Positions 18,702 through 30,944 of a stretch of DNA of 64,000 nt are shown piece by piece (the first letter of the stretch is position 1; the number at the start of each line of letters is the position of its first letter). Origin of the DNA: Isochrysis galbana (Eukaryota > Haptophyta > Isochrysidales > Isochrysidaceae); contig CM030932.1 of NCBI GenBank assembly GCA_018136815.1, forward strand, positions 8,184,001 through 8,248,000, read 5' to 3'. The notes beneath the pieces are model-generated. The model was given only the letters and a program-made list of their open reading frames with translations, was not told the DNA's origin and did not search any database. Both the position numbers and the translations under genes were made by a program.

Positions 18702-20965
18702 CGCAAGCATTCGCACTAGTTCAAGGGGTGGGAAGGACACGTTACCACATCGAATCACTCCAAGCACCCCTCAGCTGACGAAAGCAACGGCCATCCGCTC
18801 TGCACCAACGCACCAACCACGGCGGCGGGCAGGACGATCCTCGACGAATCCCCCCGGGCGCCAGCCCTCCCCACTAGTAGCGGTAGCGGTGGCGGTGGGG
18901 ACGAAAAAAATCGACTTTTCACAATTGCACCCAAAAGCCAAAAGCCAAAAGTCGATGTGAATGCATGGAGAGGTGTCTCATGCTATCATAAGAGCTTCTG
19001 CAAAGTTTCAGAAGCCAATTGTTTCATGGTGGCGAGTACGAGAGCAAACAATGCGGTGTTTTTTTCGCGGTGGCCAGGGAGTTTTGTTTTAGAAGATTTT
19101 GGCGCGTTGGAACCACAGTGAAGGATGCTAGTACCCACCAAAGGCCACTTTCGGGGCTGCGGGGCTGGTACCCCGTCCTTTGCCATTCTCAGCAAAGGGC
19201 CGAAGTGTCTCTTCCAGCACACACACACGCCGAGGCGATGTTGCAAGAAGAACAGCGCGCGCTCAAGACTCATGAAGAAGTAAACGCCGCCCCCTCACAC
19301 TCTGTACTCCGTTCCTCCGTATTGGGGACCGGGGGGGGGGGGGTTAGAAATACGAAATACGTCCCATGGGAGGTGGGAGGGAGTGGGAGTGGTGAGTGGT
19401 GCGGAGAAAAATTAAAAATACCGAACCTAAGGTTATAGTCTCTCGGTCTCTCGGTAGAGAGGGCCATCTCACATGGCACATGGAGTCGCGCAGAAGTTTG
19501 AAGTTTTGAGTTTTGTCACGCCGCTAATAAAGGCGAAAGGCGGAGAGCTGTGGCTGTGGTGCACCGAGTACGTACAGACCGTGTGCGCTTAAGAGGGGAG
19601 TCTGTGGAGAAAAGATGCGCACAATAAGTGAAAAGTATCTGCACTACCTTATTCCTTATTGGTAGACGCCTCAGCAGGGCACCTGCGTAATTCAATTAGC
19701 AGCAATTAGGAATTCGTGCGTTGCATCAGCCAGCGGCTGCTAGTTGCAGTGCCCATATTCCCGGTCAATACAATTATTCTTTATTAGTAAGGAGCGACAA
19801 TCGCCAGCTTTTTTTCATGATAGCATTCTTCTACTCGATCATCCCCACTTGTCTCAACGCGCTCGCAAAAGAAAAATGCGTCAGGGCGAGGTGGTTCTTC
19901 CGAGCAGCGGTGGGTACGGAATGGCGTGCAGCCTGCAAGCGAAACGCACAATAGTTTGCCGAGCTCCTGACACAAATAATCGCGCCGGCTGATGCGAGAT
20001 ACGTGCGACAGTGTGCGTATGGTGGTAAATGGAACCTAGCGAGACCCCGCGCGGCTCCCTGCTAAGCAGCTCTCCTTGCGCTGTGTGACTGCTAGACGAA
20101 GGCCATGGGCTACTTCACAAGGCTTGGGCTTGAGTGAGAGTGGTTTGAGGGGGAGAGGTGTGGCTGACAGCGTCCGCTGTGCTCGTGTTTCGCAGCTGGG
20201 AAGTCAAGTGGGCACCTAACAGATGGATGCACAGAGTCGAGAGCAAGGAGAGAACGGATATGTAGCAGAGTGAAGAGCTGATGAGAATGATTAGATGCCA
20301 CAGGCACAACTTGCTTTGCGTTGGGCATCGCCCGCCCTCAGGCGGCAGGCAACTCAATACGACCAATGACAGAAAAGACCAAGGCCGCCGGCGGCAAGAA
20401 GACCACACCCGAGTGACGGAAAGAGTTAGAGTATGAGCGGGCTCGGCCAGGGTGAGCACGCAAGGCTCATCACAACAGCTGTCGCTCCAAAACAGCAGCA
20501 AAGCGAAGATTGCACGCATAGGACCAGAGTGATCGCCGGCACTGTGTAGCGCCCCCGATACCTATTCCGATCAAAAGTGGCATAACGAGTGCGCGCGAAG
20601 CAAATGAAGGTCCTCCCTCATCAAGCAGGATACAAAGCACACCTCTTGTGTCTGGGGAACCGCAAGACCAAGAGACGCATGGACGAGTTGCTGCAGTGCA
20701 TTCCAAGCATGACCACATTAGAACTGGCTTCCCTTTGAGCCTGTGCCGTCACAGAGTTAAACAAGATTAGAGTTGGAGAGGGCAGCGAACAGAGTGGAAA
20801 ACTGAGAGTCGTCAACAGAGTCGCGGTCGGAGAGTGCAAGCCGAGCCCGGAACGGTGTGTTGCAAACAAGGCCAGAATATGGCCACTTGTGCAGCAGGTG
20901 GCCACTTTTCACGATGGAGAGTGTGCGAGGCAATGCCGCGCCTGCCGTGGGTGGACGCCACCTCT
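18702..20965. other. Intergenic, nothing recognised
   Basis: About 2.2 kb without a supportable gene. A G run lies at 19328-19341. Open frames here are short and lack recognisable motifs. Confidence 0.4.
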
Positions 20966-21415
20966 TTAGCTTGACCTCTGCTGCTGCTTGCGCCGCGCGG
21001 CCGCTCCTCGTGCCGCGCGCATCCTGGCGAGGGCAGTCGGCTCGCTCCTCAGCCTGGGTAGCATACCCCTTGCGCACTGCAGCATCAGGAGAGCCCATCC
21101 TTCTCCTGCCTTGGCGGGTGGCACGAGGATGCGCTCGATAGCGCCGAGCGTCTCGCTCGAGTACACACAGCCGAGTCCGTAAATATTCCGCGAGCAGGAG
21201 GCATACATCTGCGCCACAGATGGGGTGACCCCCTGTTCCAGTGCCGCCGCTCTCACTTTCTCCTCCATCTCAGCCTCGGAGATGTAGCGGACGGAGGGGC
21301 GTGTCACGTCGAGAAGCGGCGGGGCGCAGCGGACGACGCCCGCTCCCGCCGCGCCGCGCGCGCATCCCCATGAGAGAGCGCCCGTGCAGAAGAGGAGAGG
21401 AAGTAGCGGCGCCAT
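20966..21415 (-). CDS. Small secreted or plastid-targeted protein, unknown
   Basis: A 176-codon frame starts at 21496, but the internal ATG at 21415 opens MAPLLPLLFCTGALSWGCARG, a good signal peptide (hydrophobic core ending in a small-residue cleavage site). That start gives about 149 residues. The mature part has an acidic helix (SEAEMEEKVRAAALEQGV), cysteines in YASCSRNIYGLGCVYS that could pair, and a basic C-terminus [12 protein letters not shown]. No family recognised. In an alga with a secondary plastid such a signal can be part of a bipartite plastid-targeting sequence. A further exon downstream cannot be excluded. Confidence 0.45.
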   Translation of the reverse strand: MAPLLPLLFCTGALSWGCARGAAGAGVVRCAPPLLDVTRPSVRYISEAEMEEKVRAAALEQGVTPSVAQMYASCSRNIYGLGCVYSSETLGAIERILVPPAKAGEGWALLMLQCARGMLPRLRSEPTALARMRAARGAAARRKQQQRSS

Positions 21416-21699
21416 TGCGCGCCACGAGCCCCGCCGCGCGAGAGCGGAAGGGGTGCAAAGCTTAGAAATGAAAGATTGAATTACTACAATATTCACTAAA
21501 TTATTTTAACTAAATTTTTATCGGTCGCAGCCTCGCAGTGCGACAAGGGGACGGGACTAGCACTCACTCAGGACATGTCTTCCTGCCGCGGCAAGCGCAG
21601 GCAGCCTTCGTCCCTTATGCCACCCAGCTCTTTACTAGCCTTCTACTTACGCTAGCCGGAGAGCCCCTCTCCCCACAGCACTCAGATTCAGATAGCCAG

Positions 21700-22241
21700 T
21701 TGGCCCAGGCCAGAGTTTCGCGAAATGTTTTGCAAAATTTGTGTGGGCCGACGAAATCGAAATTTTTGACCGAAATTTGGGTGCAAGTGCGAAGCGCTGA
21801 AGAACGGCGCATAGCGCCGAAGCGAAATTTGGGCCCCGAAGCGCCCTCCCCCCCGGTCGCCTACCCCCCATGGCGCAGCATGTGCATGACGCCCTCTAAA
21901 TATAAAAAATAATTACAACTGGGAATATGGGCGGCTGCACTGAGCCAGTGGCCAAATGGCGACGAAGCACTTACTATTACTATTGATTGCGTCCGTATGA
22001 GTTGTATATAGTTAGTGTTAGTGTAGAGTATAGCACGTACGCGAATACTGTATAATGTTAGTTAGCTTAGTTAGGTGTTTATCGATGCGCGCGGAGCGCG
22101 GAGCGCGCTAGCGCTATAACCGAGAGCGAAGCAAAACACCCCCGAAATTTGGGTGGAGCGGGCCCGAAACTTAGTGAAATGCGTGCGAAATTTCGAAACG
22201 AAATTTGGGCGGGTCCGAAACGAAACTCTGGCCTGGGCCAA
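21700..22241. mobile_element. Non-autonomous hAT-like element with near-perfect 8-bp TSD
   Basis: 542 bp ending in 21-bp perfect terminal inverted repeats (left starts TTGGCCCAGGCCAGAG, right ends CTCTGGCCTGGGCCAA). Flanks ATAGCCAG (21692-21699) and ATAGCCAA (22242-22249) form an 8-bp duplication with one mismatch. CGAAATTTGGG-type motifs recur several times inside near both ends. No coding capacity. Confidence 0.8.
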
Positions 22242-22249
22242 ATAGCCAA

Positions 22250-23307
22250 TAGCCAGCCGCAACCGCCCACGCCAGACGCCAGGCGCCAGGATCTTGTTTA
22301 ACCCTACATGGGAGATACGACCCAAGACTCGAACAGCCTGACATACGGCCTTATGACCTGCTATGGCGCCTCATGACCTTTCTCGAACAGCCTGACTGCC
22401 CTTCCCTCTCCCTCTCTCGCCGCACCCCATTATAATAAAACATCTGAGTGTGAGTGCTGAGTGTTAGTACCACTACCACTACTACTCCCACTAGCCGCGG
22501 CGAGCGGGGGCTCCTCGCTCCTCGGCGCCATCGCGAGGCGCGGCAGTCGGCGCCGACTCATCCAGAGCGTTGAATTTTCTTTTCGGGACGCCAAAAATTA
22601 TGTAGAGGGCGAGGGGGGTAAGAGGTTGTCTAGGTTTCAAAAAGAAAAAAAGTGCAGATTGCCCCTCCACGCGGCCGCGTCGCGGGCGCGCTCGCTGGGG
22701 GGGCGGGAGCGGCGGGACATTCGGGAACAATTTGGCCAGCCACCTCTTCCTCCTCCTTTGCGGAACGCGTCGCTGATCCCGATCCACATGTATTCCTCCT
22801 CTCTTCTCTCACCTCAAAAACCTCAAAAACACGAAGCAGCTATTTGCATGCTGCGCTCCCGGCAGTAAAGAGTTCTTTAAAAAAGGGTATGTACTGTACT
22901 CCTCCGCTTGGGGGGGGGGGGAAGGGCAGAGGGCAGCGGGAGGGGGAGAGGCTCGGGACGAGGGCGAGGCGGCGAGGGGGCGGGGGGAAGGGGGGGGGAA
23001 GAGCGGGGGGGGAAGGGAGAGGGGGCGGGGGGGCAGAGCCCAGAGCGGGGGGGGGCGGAGGGAGAGGGGGGGGGGGGGGGGGGCTCTTGATGAAGGCAGC
23101 GAGGGCGGGTCGGCTCTCGGAGATGAGGGAGGCGGCGGCCGCGGGGGGGGGAGGGAGAGAGAGAGAGAGGGCCCGAGGAGGAGGAGGGCCGATGAGGAGA
23201 ATAGGAGAAGAGAGGTGCGTGTGTAGAACAGATTGGGACTGATCCATCACCGGGGGTTACTCGTACCCCGCCCTCCTGCAGGACGCTTGCTGCGCCGGAG
23301 AGAAGAG

Positions 23308-23356
<49 letters not shown>

Positions 23357-23800
23357 CTGGATGATCTACTCAGGAGAGAGAGAAAGAGAGACTGGATGAG
23401 ATGTGGGAGAATGGGGATAAAACAAGTGCAGGGATGATCTGCCGTCGGCCTAAACTTTACTATCTTCTCTTTCTGCACTGCGGGGGGGGCGCTGATGAAC
23501 CCGCAGCAGCAGCAGCACCAGGAGGAGAAGGAAAAGAGGCACGAAGTCTCGCTATAAGTAAGAGAAGAGAAGGAGCGCGTGCCGCGCGGAGAGAGAGCTC
23601 GCAGAGAGGAGAGAGCTTCTAAGGGAGAGGAGAGGAGAGGAGGCGAGAAGAGAGCAAAGTATTAGAAAGACGGATGAAACGAGAAAAGAAGAATAAGAAG
23701 AGAGGGAGTAGAGGTGGGGAGGGAGAGAGTAGGGGGAGAGTGGGAAGGGGAAAGAGAGGAGGAGAGGGGGGGGCGGAGAGAGGGAAGAGAGAGGAGGGGG
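22250..23800. other. G-rich and GA-rich low-complexity DNA
   Basis: 22905-23090 holds long G runs and GGGGAGG repeats, 23295-23400 a (GA)n microsatellite, and 23600-23800 a GA-rich tract leading to the PCCA start. Arginine/glycine-rich frames are artefacts of composition. The last part is probably promoter and 5' UTR of PCCA. Confidence 0.6.
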
Positions 23801-23804
23801 GGCG

Positions 23805-26800
23805 ATGGCGGCTCGCCCTCTCTTCCGCAAGCTTCTCGTAGCGAACCGGGGCGAGATCGCGTGCCGGATCATGCGCTCGGCACACAAGCTCGGGATTCAG
23901 ACCGTTGCCGTCTACTCCGAACCCGATTCGTGAGCAGCTCGCCGCCACTACTCACACAAACCTCAGAGAACTCACTACCCTCTCGGTGTCATCGCACCCC
24001 CTGCCCACCCTCTTCTCCCTCCCTCCGCTCTCCCAGCGTCTCTGCAGCTGTCCCTCGTCACTCTCCCCCCTACCATTCCCTCCCCAAAACTGCCTCCTCG
24101 CCTCTGGTTCCACGTCCCGCTGGTGGAGCGGCAAGGCACGCTAGTCCGCTCGGTCATTGATGGCTTGTGCTCTTTCCCCCTCCACCTGACCTCCTGGTCA
24201 TCCCTCTCTCTACCCCTCGCGCACGTACCCGGTCCCTATTGTATTGTCGGTCTCGCTCGCTGCACGCACATCTTTTTTTCTTTCACTCTTTCTGTACAGG
24301 CCAGCCTCTCATGCTCCTTCCTCTTGCTAGATGGGCCATGCTCTCTCGCTCCTTTCCGCCCACCAATTTTGCCCCCTTCTTGCATCTATCGCTCTTCGTT
24401 TGCTTGCTCGCTTCCTCTGCCCATTCTTGTAAATCATTCCTCTGCTCCGCTTCTTTCTTCTCTGTCTGTCTGAATCACCGCCGATCTTACGATCCACCGT
24501 TGTGTCCCGGTGCGATCTTCGATCCATTCATCAATCTGTCTTAGCTCTCTCCCCGTGCTCTCACCCTCTTACTGCGTTGCTCTGTTCCACCCTCCACTCA
24601 TTCCTGCCCCTTATCGCTTCCGCACCCAACTTTTGCTAGTTGACTAGTTTCACTCCATCCACTCTGCGAGGTCCGCCCCACCGCGTGCCCTTCTCTCACA
24701 TCACCGTCCCCCCCCCCCCCCCTTCCAGCCGCGCGCCACATGTCGCAATGGCGACCGAATCCATCTGTCTGGGCGGGGTCAAGTCGGCCGACTCGTATCT
24801 TCGAATGGACAAGATTATCGAGGCGATCAAGATGACGGGTGCCGAGGCGGTGCACCCGGGCTACGGCTTCCTCTCTGAGAACGCCGATTTTTCAGAGGCA
24901 GTCGAAAAGGCAGGCGTCGCTTTTATCGGGCCAGGCGCGTCTGCCATCCATGCGATGGGTGACAAAATCGAGTCGAAGAAGCTGGCCAAGCAGGCGGGGG
25001 TCACGACCATCCCAGGATTCCAGGGCGTCATTGCCGACGAGGATGAGGCGGCGCGTGTCGCTGCGGAGGTGGGCTTCCCGGTGATGATCAAGGCCTCCGC
25101 GGGTGGCGGCGGCAAAGGCATGCGCATTGCTTGGGATGCTGAGGGCGCAAAGCAAGCCTTCCGCCTTTCGTCGCGTGAGGCGGCAGCCGCCTTCGGCGAC
25201 GACCGTATCTTCATCGAGAGGTACGTCGAGCACCCGCGTCACGTCGAGATCCAGCTCATCGCCGACGCGCACGGCAACGTCGTCTACTTGCCTGAGCGCG
25301 AGTGCTCGGTGCAGCGGCGCAACCAAAAGGTGGGCGCCGCACAGAGCAGCGTTAGCGCGTGTCAGCCACCAGCTGGTGTCTATCGCCACGCGGGACTTTG
25401 GAATGAGATTCGAGGCCACAGCGCTGAGCCGACCGCTCGCTCACCCATTAGCGCCCTACGATGCGCAGGTCATCGAGGAGGCTCCTGCCCCCAACTTTTC
25501 ACACGAGACGTGGCGAAAGATGGGTGAAGAGGCGGCGCAGCTCGCACGAGCAGTCGGTTATCGGTCGGCAGGCACCGTCGAGTTTCTAGTTGACGCCAGG
25601 GATCAGCACTACTTTCTTGAGATGAACACGCGCCTGCAGGTGGATCGCAGCAAGGAATTATTGCAGAGAGGCGGCGGCGAGCGGCCCGGGAGCCCCATGG
25701 GCAGGCGAGAGGAGTGGATCGCACGAAGGGTCTTGGGCGTGCGCGAGCTGGGCGAGATTCGCCTCTGTGCTGTTGGCCGGATCTCCAACTAGCGCGCAAT
25801 CGTCGCTGTGACTCCCGTCCTTCCGGTTACTACTCCAGGTGGAGCACCCGGTGACGGAGATAGTTGCCGGCCTCGATTTGGTGGAGGAGATGATCCGCGT
25901 TGCCGCCGGGGAGAAGCTGTCCATTACTCAAGAACAGGCGCGCACTTCGGCCTGACGTTGGCACAGCGCCCGTTAGAGCGGCTGCGATTCCCGATGTGAA
26001 CAGCTCGGTTGTCCACGTCGCCCTCTCAGCCGCTTCACACCTTACTTTTCAGCGTCCGCCCTGCGCAGGTTGCTCGTCATGGATGGGCCATCGAGTGCCG
26101 CGTCTATGCGGAAGACCCATTGCGCAAGTTCCTCCCCTCCATTGGTACCCTGTCCGCTTACCGCCCTCCCGATGAGGCGGCGTGCAATGTGGCGGCAGAC
26201 ATTGCGATGGGCATCACCCCCGGCTCGATGGGCAAGGGTATCGTCCGCGTCGACGATGGAGTCGCGGAGGGCGGCGAGATCTCAGTCCACTATGACCCCA
26301 TGATTGCAAAACTGATCACTCACGGGCGCGACCGAGAGCACGCAAGAAACCTGATGGTGGCCGCTCTCGACCGCTATTTGATCTGGGGCACATCGCTGCG
26401 CCACAATACCAACTTTCTGCGCTCGATGATGGTCCATCCCCGATTCATCGCCGGGCACATCACCACTGGCTTCATACCGGAGGAGTTCCCGGACGGGTAC
26501 AACGGACACCAGCTCTCAGAGACGGATAGGCAAGACCTAGTCTCTGCAACGGCGGCATTGGAATTCATGGCGGCTGCACAGGCCCGCACGGTGTCATCGG
26601 GCGAAGCGGTGGAGAACGGCACGGTGGCAATCAACGTCCGTGTCGACAAGGAGGGCGAGCCGGACCACGCACTGTCTGTTTCGCGCATATGCGCCGCATC
26701 GTGCAATCGGCTGAGCGCAAAGCTTCCTCCTAGCGGGGGCTGCGAGATCCTCGTCGCAGCAGCGGCCAGCGAGGGCGACAACGGCAGCGATTCGGCATGG

Positions 26801-27241
26801 CAGCGTCACATGCGTATCATCTCGTCTGGTCTGGGCCCTTCGCGAGTCTTTGAGGCTGTGATGGACGCAGACCGAGGCGATGGCACGCTTGTCGTCCAGG
26901 TGCAGAAACGGTTGCCGCTCGGCTGGCAGCTGTGTGCGTTTGGCACCGTCTTCAACGTATTGTCTCGTCCCTCGCATTATGCCAAGCTAGCCGTGCACAT
27001 GAAGCCTCCGCCACCGGACCCGTTTGCCGGCTCGCTTCTCTCTCCGATGCCAGGGACGTTGCACTCGGTCGCGGTGGACGTGGGCGCAGTCGTCACGGCC
27101 GGGCAGGAGCTCTGCGTCGTCGAGGCGATGAAGATGCAAAATGTGCTATTGGCGGAGAGGGACGGAGTTGTCAAGACGGTGTACGCGAAGCCAGGAGACA
27201 CGTTGGCGGCCGACCAGCCCATCATCGGCTTCGAGAAGTGA
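23805..27241 (+). CDS. PCCA: Propionyl-CoA carboxylase alpha subunit, five exons
   Basis: Exons 23805-23929, 24729-25329, 25469-25639, 25839-25937 and 26069-27241; all phases agree and give about 722 residues, the family's usual length. [13 protein letters not shown] opens the biotin carboxylase N-domain. Then come [23 protein letters not shown], the ATP-grasp loop [38 protein letters not shown] and [12 protein letters not shown]. The C-terminal biotinyl domain has EAMKMQN with biotin-bearing K687. MGDKIESK and the tail favour PCCA over methylcrotonyl-CoA or pyruvate carboxylase. The enzyme carboxylates propionyl-CoA to methylmalonyl-CoA in mitochondria together with a beta subunit, which is absent here. 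No mitochondrial presequence is visible before [11 protein letters not shown], so an upstream exon is possible. Intron 4 (25938-26068) begins with GC, not GT. Confidence 0.93.
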
Positions 27242-29211
27242 GGGACACTTATAAGTGCCCGTGGGGACCAAGGCTAGCTAGGGAAGGTCGCTCCCACGAG
27301 CAATCGCCGGCTAGGAGGAAGCATGGGCTGTGGGCAAACGCCACGGCGATGGCCATGGGCGAGCATGCAAGTTGGGCGTCGCGACAGGCATGAACGGTCT
27401 CACCATGGGCCCCAGCTCTTTCACCACCAACCCCTCGAACGATACGCAATGAGGATGGAAGCACGAGGTTGCATTTGCGTCGCTTCGGGGATGGCCCACA
27501 CGGCTGAGCACACGACAAGGTGGCCTAGTGAATGAGGTGGCCATGACACCCTCGCCCCCGTACGGAGCATAGCAACGGACTTGCCACGTGATGACCGTGA
27601 GAATTGCATTTGTCCCGTTCGCTTCTTGAGTCTCTCGTGTGTACCAGCCTGATTGCTTCCTGGTTGCTCCTCGGAACTCCGAAGCATCACGATCGCATCC
27701 TAACATTTGCTTCCTTTTCACTTTTCACCTGGGACTCACGTACGCCTCATCTCAAGCCTAGTTGGGCTGTCAGTCCGTAAGCTTACGGTGGTTTTGAGCG
27801 TACACTTACATCAGTATTAATATCAGCTTACACACGTATTACAACTTCTAGTATCGCTATTATTATACTTATACTTACTCGGGGGTGTTCAGCGCGCGTG
27901 GCGCGCGCGCAAAGGGGAGGGCAGCGCAAACAAACAGAGAGCAGGAGTTGGCAGGTGCATGTGAAGAGGCCAAGGTCCAAGGTGGTGGGGGGTGGGCAGC
28001 TAGCAAGAGAGATGGGGGGGAGGGAGCGGGCGGGCGCGACTTTGCGCTTGTTCGCTTGTTCGCGGGTAAGGCCTGTAACCACTTGCTAACCGGATATTGT
28101 GGGTAGTTCACCGACCCCTATCTAGTTAGATAGTGATAGTGACCGACCCCTATCTAGTTAGATAGTGATAGTTGCAAATGGCCTCCTGGGTAGCTGGGTA
28201 TCCTGGGTATCCCGATACCCACATATATACTACTGTTAACTATTAACTAATATATATTATATTAATATTATAAAGTAGTATATATAGTGTAAAGTGTGTG
28301 TGTACGTACGTGTGTGTGCGCGCGCGCGCGCGCGCGCGCCCCTACATATACATATACGGCCGCAAGCCGCAAGCCGCAAGCGGAGCCTCTTTTTTTTCCC
28401 CTATCCCCTATGGTATCGCTTCCCCCCCCCCCCCCCCTTTCTTTTTACTTATTTTGCGGCGGTGTCTGTTTTGAGAGGCGGGAGCCGGCGCGAGGCGGCA
28501 GGCGGGAGGGAGGGTGAACCTGTCGCCAAAAGAAGATGCTGGTGTGGGCATGCGGCCGTCGGGCAGTTGCTGCCGGCAGATGGCCAGCGGCGGGAGTCAG
28601 TCTGCGGACCAAGCTCGGCGCCCCGCGCATCCACTCTGCGTGGCCGCGTGTGCTGCAAGTTGCTGGCAGCGCGCTGGCATTAGCGCTGCAAGGCCACGAC
28701 ACCGCCAGCTGCGCCGGGCGCGGGCAATACAAAGCGCCCGAGCCTGTGTCTTCGGCGCGCGCGCACTGTTGTACAGCGGCTCTGCCGCCGCTACGCCGCT
28801 ACCCGCGTGATTATCCTGAATAGTGGATTTTCACTATCACTATTATCGGAACCAGTGGGTAGTAGCCCCCCCCCTACCCACATGGAGGTGGGTAGTGGAA
28901 ATCGGATGTGGGTAGGTGAGTAGCACGATACCCAGTTATCTGGTTACAGTTACAGGCCTTATTCGCGGGGGCTCGTTCCCGCTCCGGAGTTTTGTGTTCA
29001 GTTTTATTTTTGAATTGGAAGCCTAGGCACTAACATCAGTGTATCAGCTTTTGGGGAGCTAATACTAATGCATCAGTACTAATATCAGTACTTACAGCCC
29101 AATTAGGATCTCAAGAAGGTGCAAGCCTTGAGGTTTTGTTTCTTTGACATCCTCTCCCTTTATCTCTTATATTTAGCTAATGGTATAAAATACACACTAC
29201 TCACTACTCTA
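27242..29211. other. Intergenic with simple repeats
   Basis: 3' flank of PCCA, then repeats. 28300-28341 is (TG)n/(GC)n alternation, 28422-28438 a poly-C run, and 28850-28935 has short GTGGGTAG repeats. 28440-28830 has frames of biased composition without a recognisable protein. Confidence 0.5.
28110..28173. repeat. Tandem duplication, 32-bp unit with small hairpin
   Basis: ACCGACCCCTATCTAGTTAG is present at 28110 and again 32 bp later. Each unit contains TATCTAGTTAGATA, able to fold into a hairpin. Confidence 0.85.
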
Positions 29212-29872
29212 TCGTATTCCATACGATGACAGACTTTTACTTCTAACCATTTTAAGCCTCAAGGTCTCGTCGGCGACATTCCGCCCCTTCTCATACTTTC
29301 TTTCGATGTCATCAAACGTTCCATGACTGTCTTCTGTCTTCTCTTCGTGCATCGGTTGTAGTCTTCTGTCTTCTCTTCGTGTATCAGTGGTAGCTCCCCA
29401 GCGAGGTCTGCCCTCGTTGTTCCGACTTCTCTGTCGCATGTCTGTGCGCCGATAAGTTGCCTTGGTACCGACGCTTGGCAGTCCGTCCTGGGTGTGGTTA
29501 GTTTTCGCCCTGTTTGGGTTAGTTCGCGTGTGTCCGTGTGTCGGAACCCTTTTGGAGTCCCTGCGTTGTAGTCCCTCGTGTCTACCTTGGACCTAAGAAA
29601 CTCTCGTTCTCGTTCTCTCTCTTCCACTAGCTCGCTAGCTAGCCTCGACCCTACCCTCCAACGCCGCGCGTTGCGAGCCTCCGAACCTCCGTCTCCCTCT
29701 TCGTCCCTAGCCCTCGATGGCAGACACCGTCAGACCCGACTCCTACTATGACCTCTCAGATATATTCCCGCAAGCAACAACCAACGACTCTTTCACGGCC
29801 GCGTCAGCTGCCGGCTCGATCGAACGGCCCTCTGCCTACGAGCCAGTAGTCATCGCGTGTTCGACAAGCACA
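29212..29872 (+). repeat. Dispersed repeat family A, copy 2
   Basis: Second copy of the 692-1391 repeat, same strand and same boundaries. The plus-strand frame from 29717 (M-A-D-T-V-R-P-D) differs from copy 1 at four of about 50 residues. The sequence after the shared boundary is unrelated to that after copy 1. Confidence 0.75.
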
Positions 29873-30719
29873 AATTCTGTCTTGGCGCCTACGACCGCGC
29901 CGTTCCATAGTCCCGCTCCATCTCTGGCCACGGCATTGGTCCGGCAGTGGTCCAAGCTAATGTGCCACCATGGCCTCGCGACTCCCTCTCCCTCCCGGTC
30001 CACCAGAGCCCCTACTCCTCTCGCCTCGCGCTATTGTCAGACTTTTGTACAACCGTTTTGGGCCCGCTCCAGCTGCTGCGACGGTCATGTGAGAACGACG
30101 CGTGCGCGACGGAGCAACGAGCAACGCTGGCAGGGCAGTGTGCCTGCGGTTCTGTCTCACCTGTGGGAGCCCTGCGCCAGCCCGCATAGTGGCTAGGCCA
30201 GATGTGTCGGATCAGCCCGATGAAAGCGGGAGTCCTGCCGGCACTTCCCAAAAATAGAACGTCAAACTTTTGGCAACGAGGGGTACCTTTCTCACCCTGA
30301 CTGAAGCAGTGTACTCTACTTTCTTTACTCTGGCACTCCTCATCGTACTGTTCTAGGGTTAAAAGGCTCACACTGACTGACTGAGGGGCCAGAGTACGGT
30401 TCACTCCCCGAGAGGAGGAGGGCTGCGAGAGAGGGAAGAGTCGAAAGGAGATAGAAGAAAGGGGGGGGGGGGGGGGGGGGGGGCAGCGGGAGGTCGGGGG
30501 GCGACGATTCCCGACGACGGGAGAGAGAGATTTTCGTCTCTCTCTCCCCTCTCTCTTCTCTCCGTCTGGATGCCCTCTCTCTCTCTCTCTGCCGTTCCTC
30601 TTCTTCCTCCTCTCTCTCCCTCTCTTATCTTTTCCCTCGACTCAACAATTCGCTCCTATTTCGCAGTGTCTTCCCTCAACCTCCCTGCCTCTCTCTCTCT
30701 CCCCTCTCCCTCTCTCTCA
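29873..30719. other. Intergenic with a long G run
   Basis: Nothing recognised at 29873-30440. 30461-30483 is a run of over 20 G, then a CT-rich tract at 30535-30715 precedes the small membrane protein and may be its 5' UTR. Confidence 0.5.
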
Positions 30720-30944
30720 ATGGGTGGCTCGCTCGTCAAGACGACGGCCGTGGCCGCCTTCGCGCTATTCGCTTGCAGCGGATTCAGCTGGATGCTCTAT
30801 ACCCTCGCCACCCACATCCTCGCCTTCTTCCTCTCGCTCGACGCCTCCCTCTCCTCGCTCGCCCTCATCTCTGCGGCTGTGGGGCTCTTCCTCATCGCGC
30901 TCTACTTCGTCTGCTACCCTCAGGGACAAAAGGCCTACTCATGA
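30720..30944 (+). CDS. Small two-helix membrane protein
   Basis: From ATG 30720 the frame encodes 74 residues, M-G-G-S-L-V-K-T-T. Two hydrophobic segments (VAAFALFACSGFSWMLYTLA and ALISAAVGLFLIALYFVCY) are joined by a loop and followed by a short polar tail ending QGQKAYS. Upstream in-frame methionines would add only CT-repeat-coded serine and leucine, so the later start is preferred. The size and helical hairpin recall ER assembly factors such as VMA21 or small subunits of glycosylation enzymes, but no signature decides this. Function unknown. Confidence 0.55.
   Translation: MGGSLVKTTAVAAFALFACSGFSWMLYTLATHILAFFLSLDASLSSLALISAAVGLFLIALYFVCYPQGQKAYS

Noticed and set aside
22840-23250. Proline-rich and glycine-rich frames on both strands
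   Set aside because: They arise from poly-G/poly-C and GGGGAGG repeats.
24861-25419. Antisense frames across PCCA exon 2
   Set aside because: Shadow frames of a strongly conserved coding exon.
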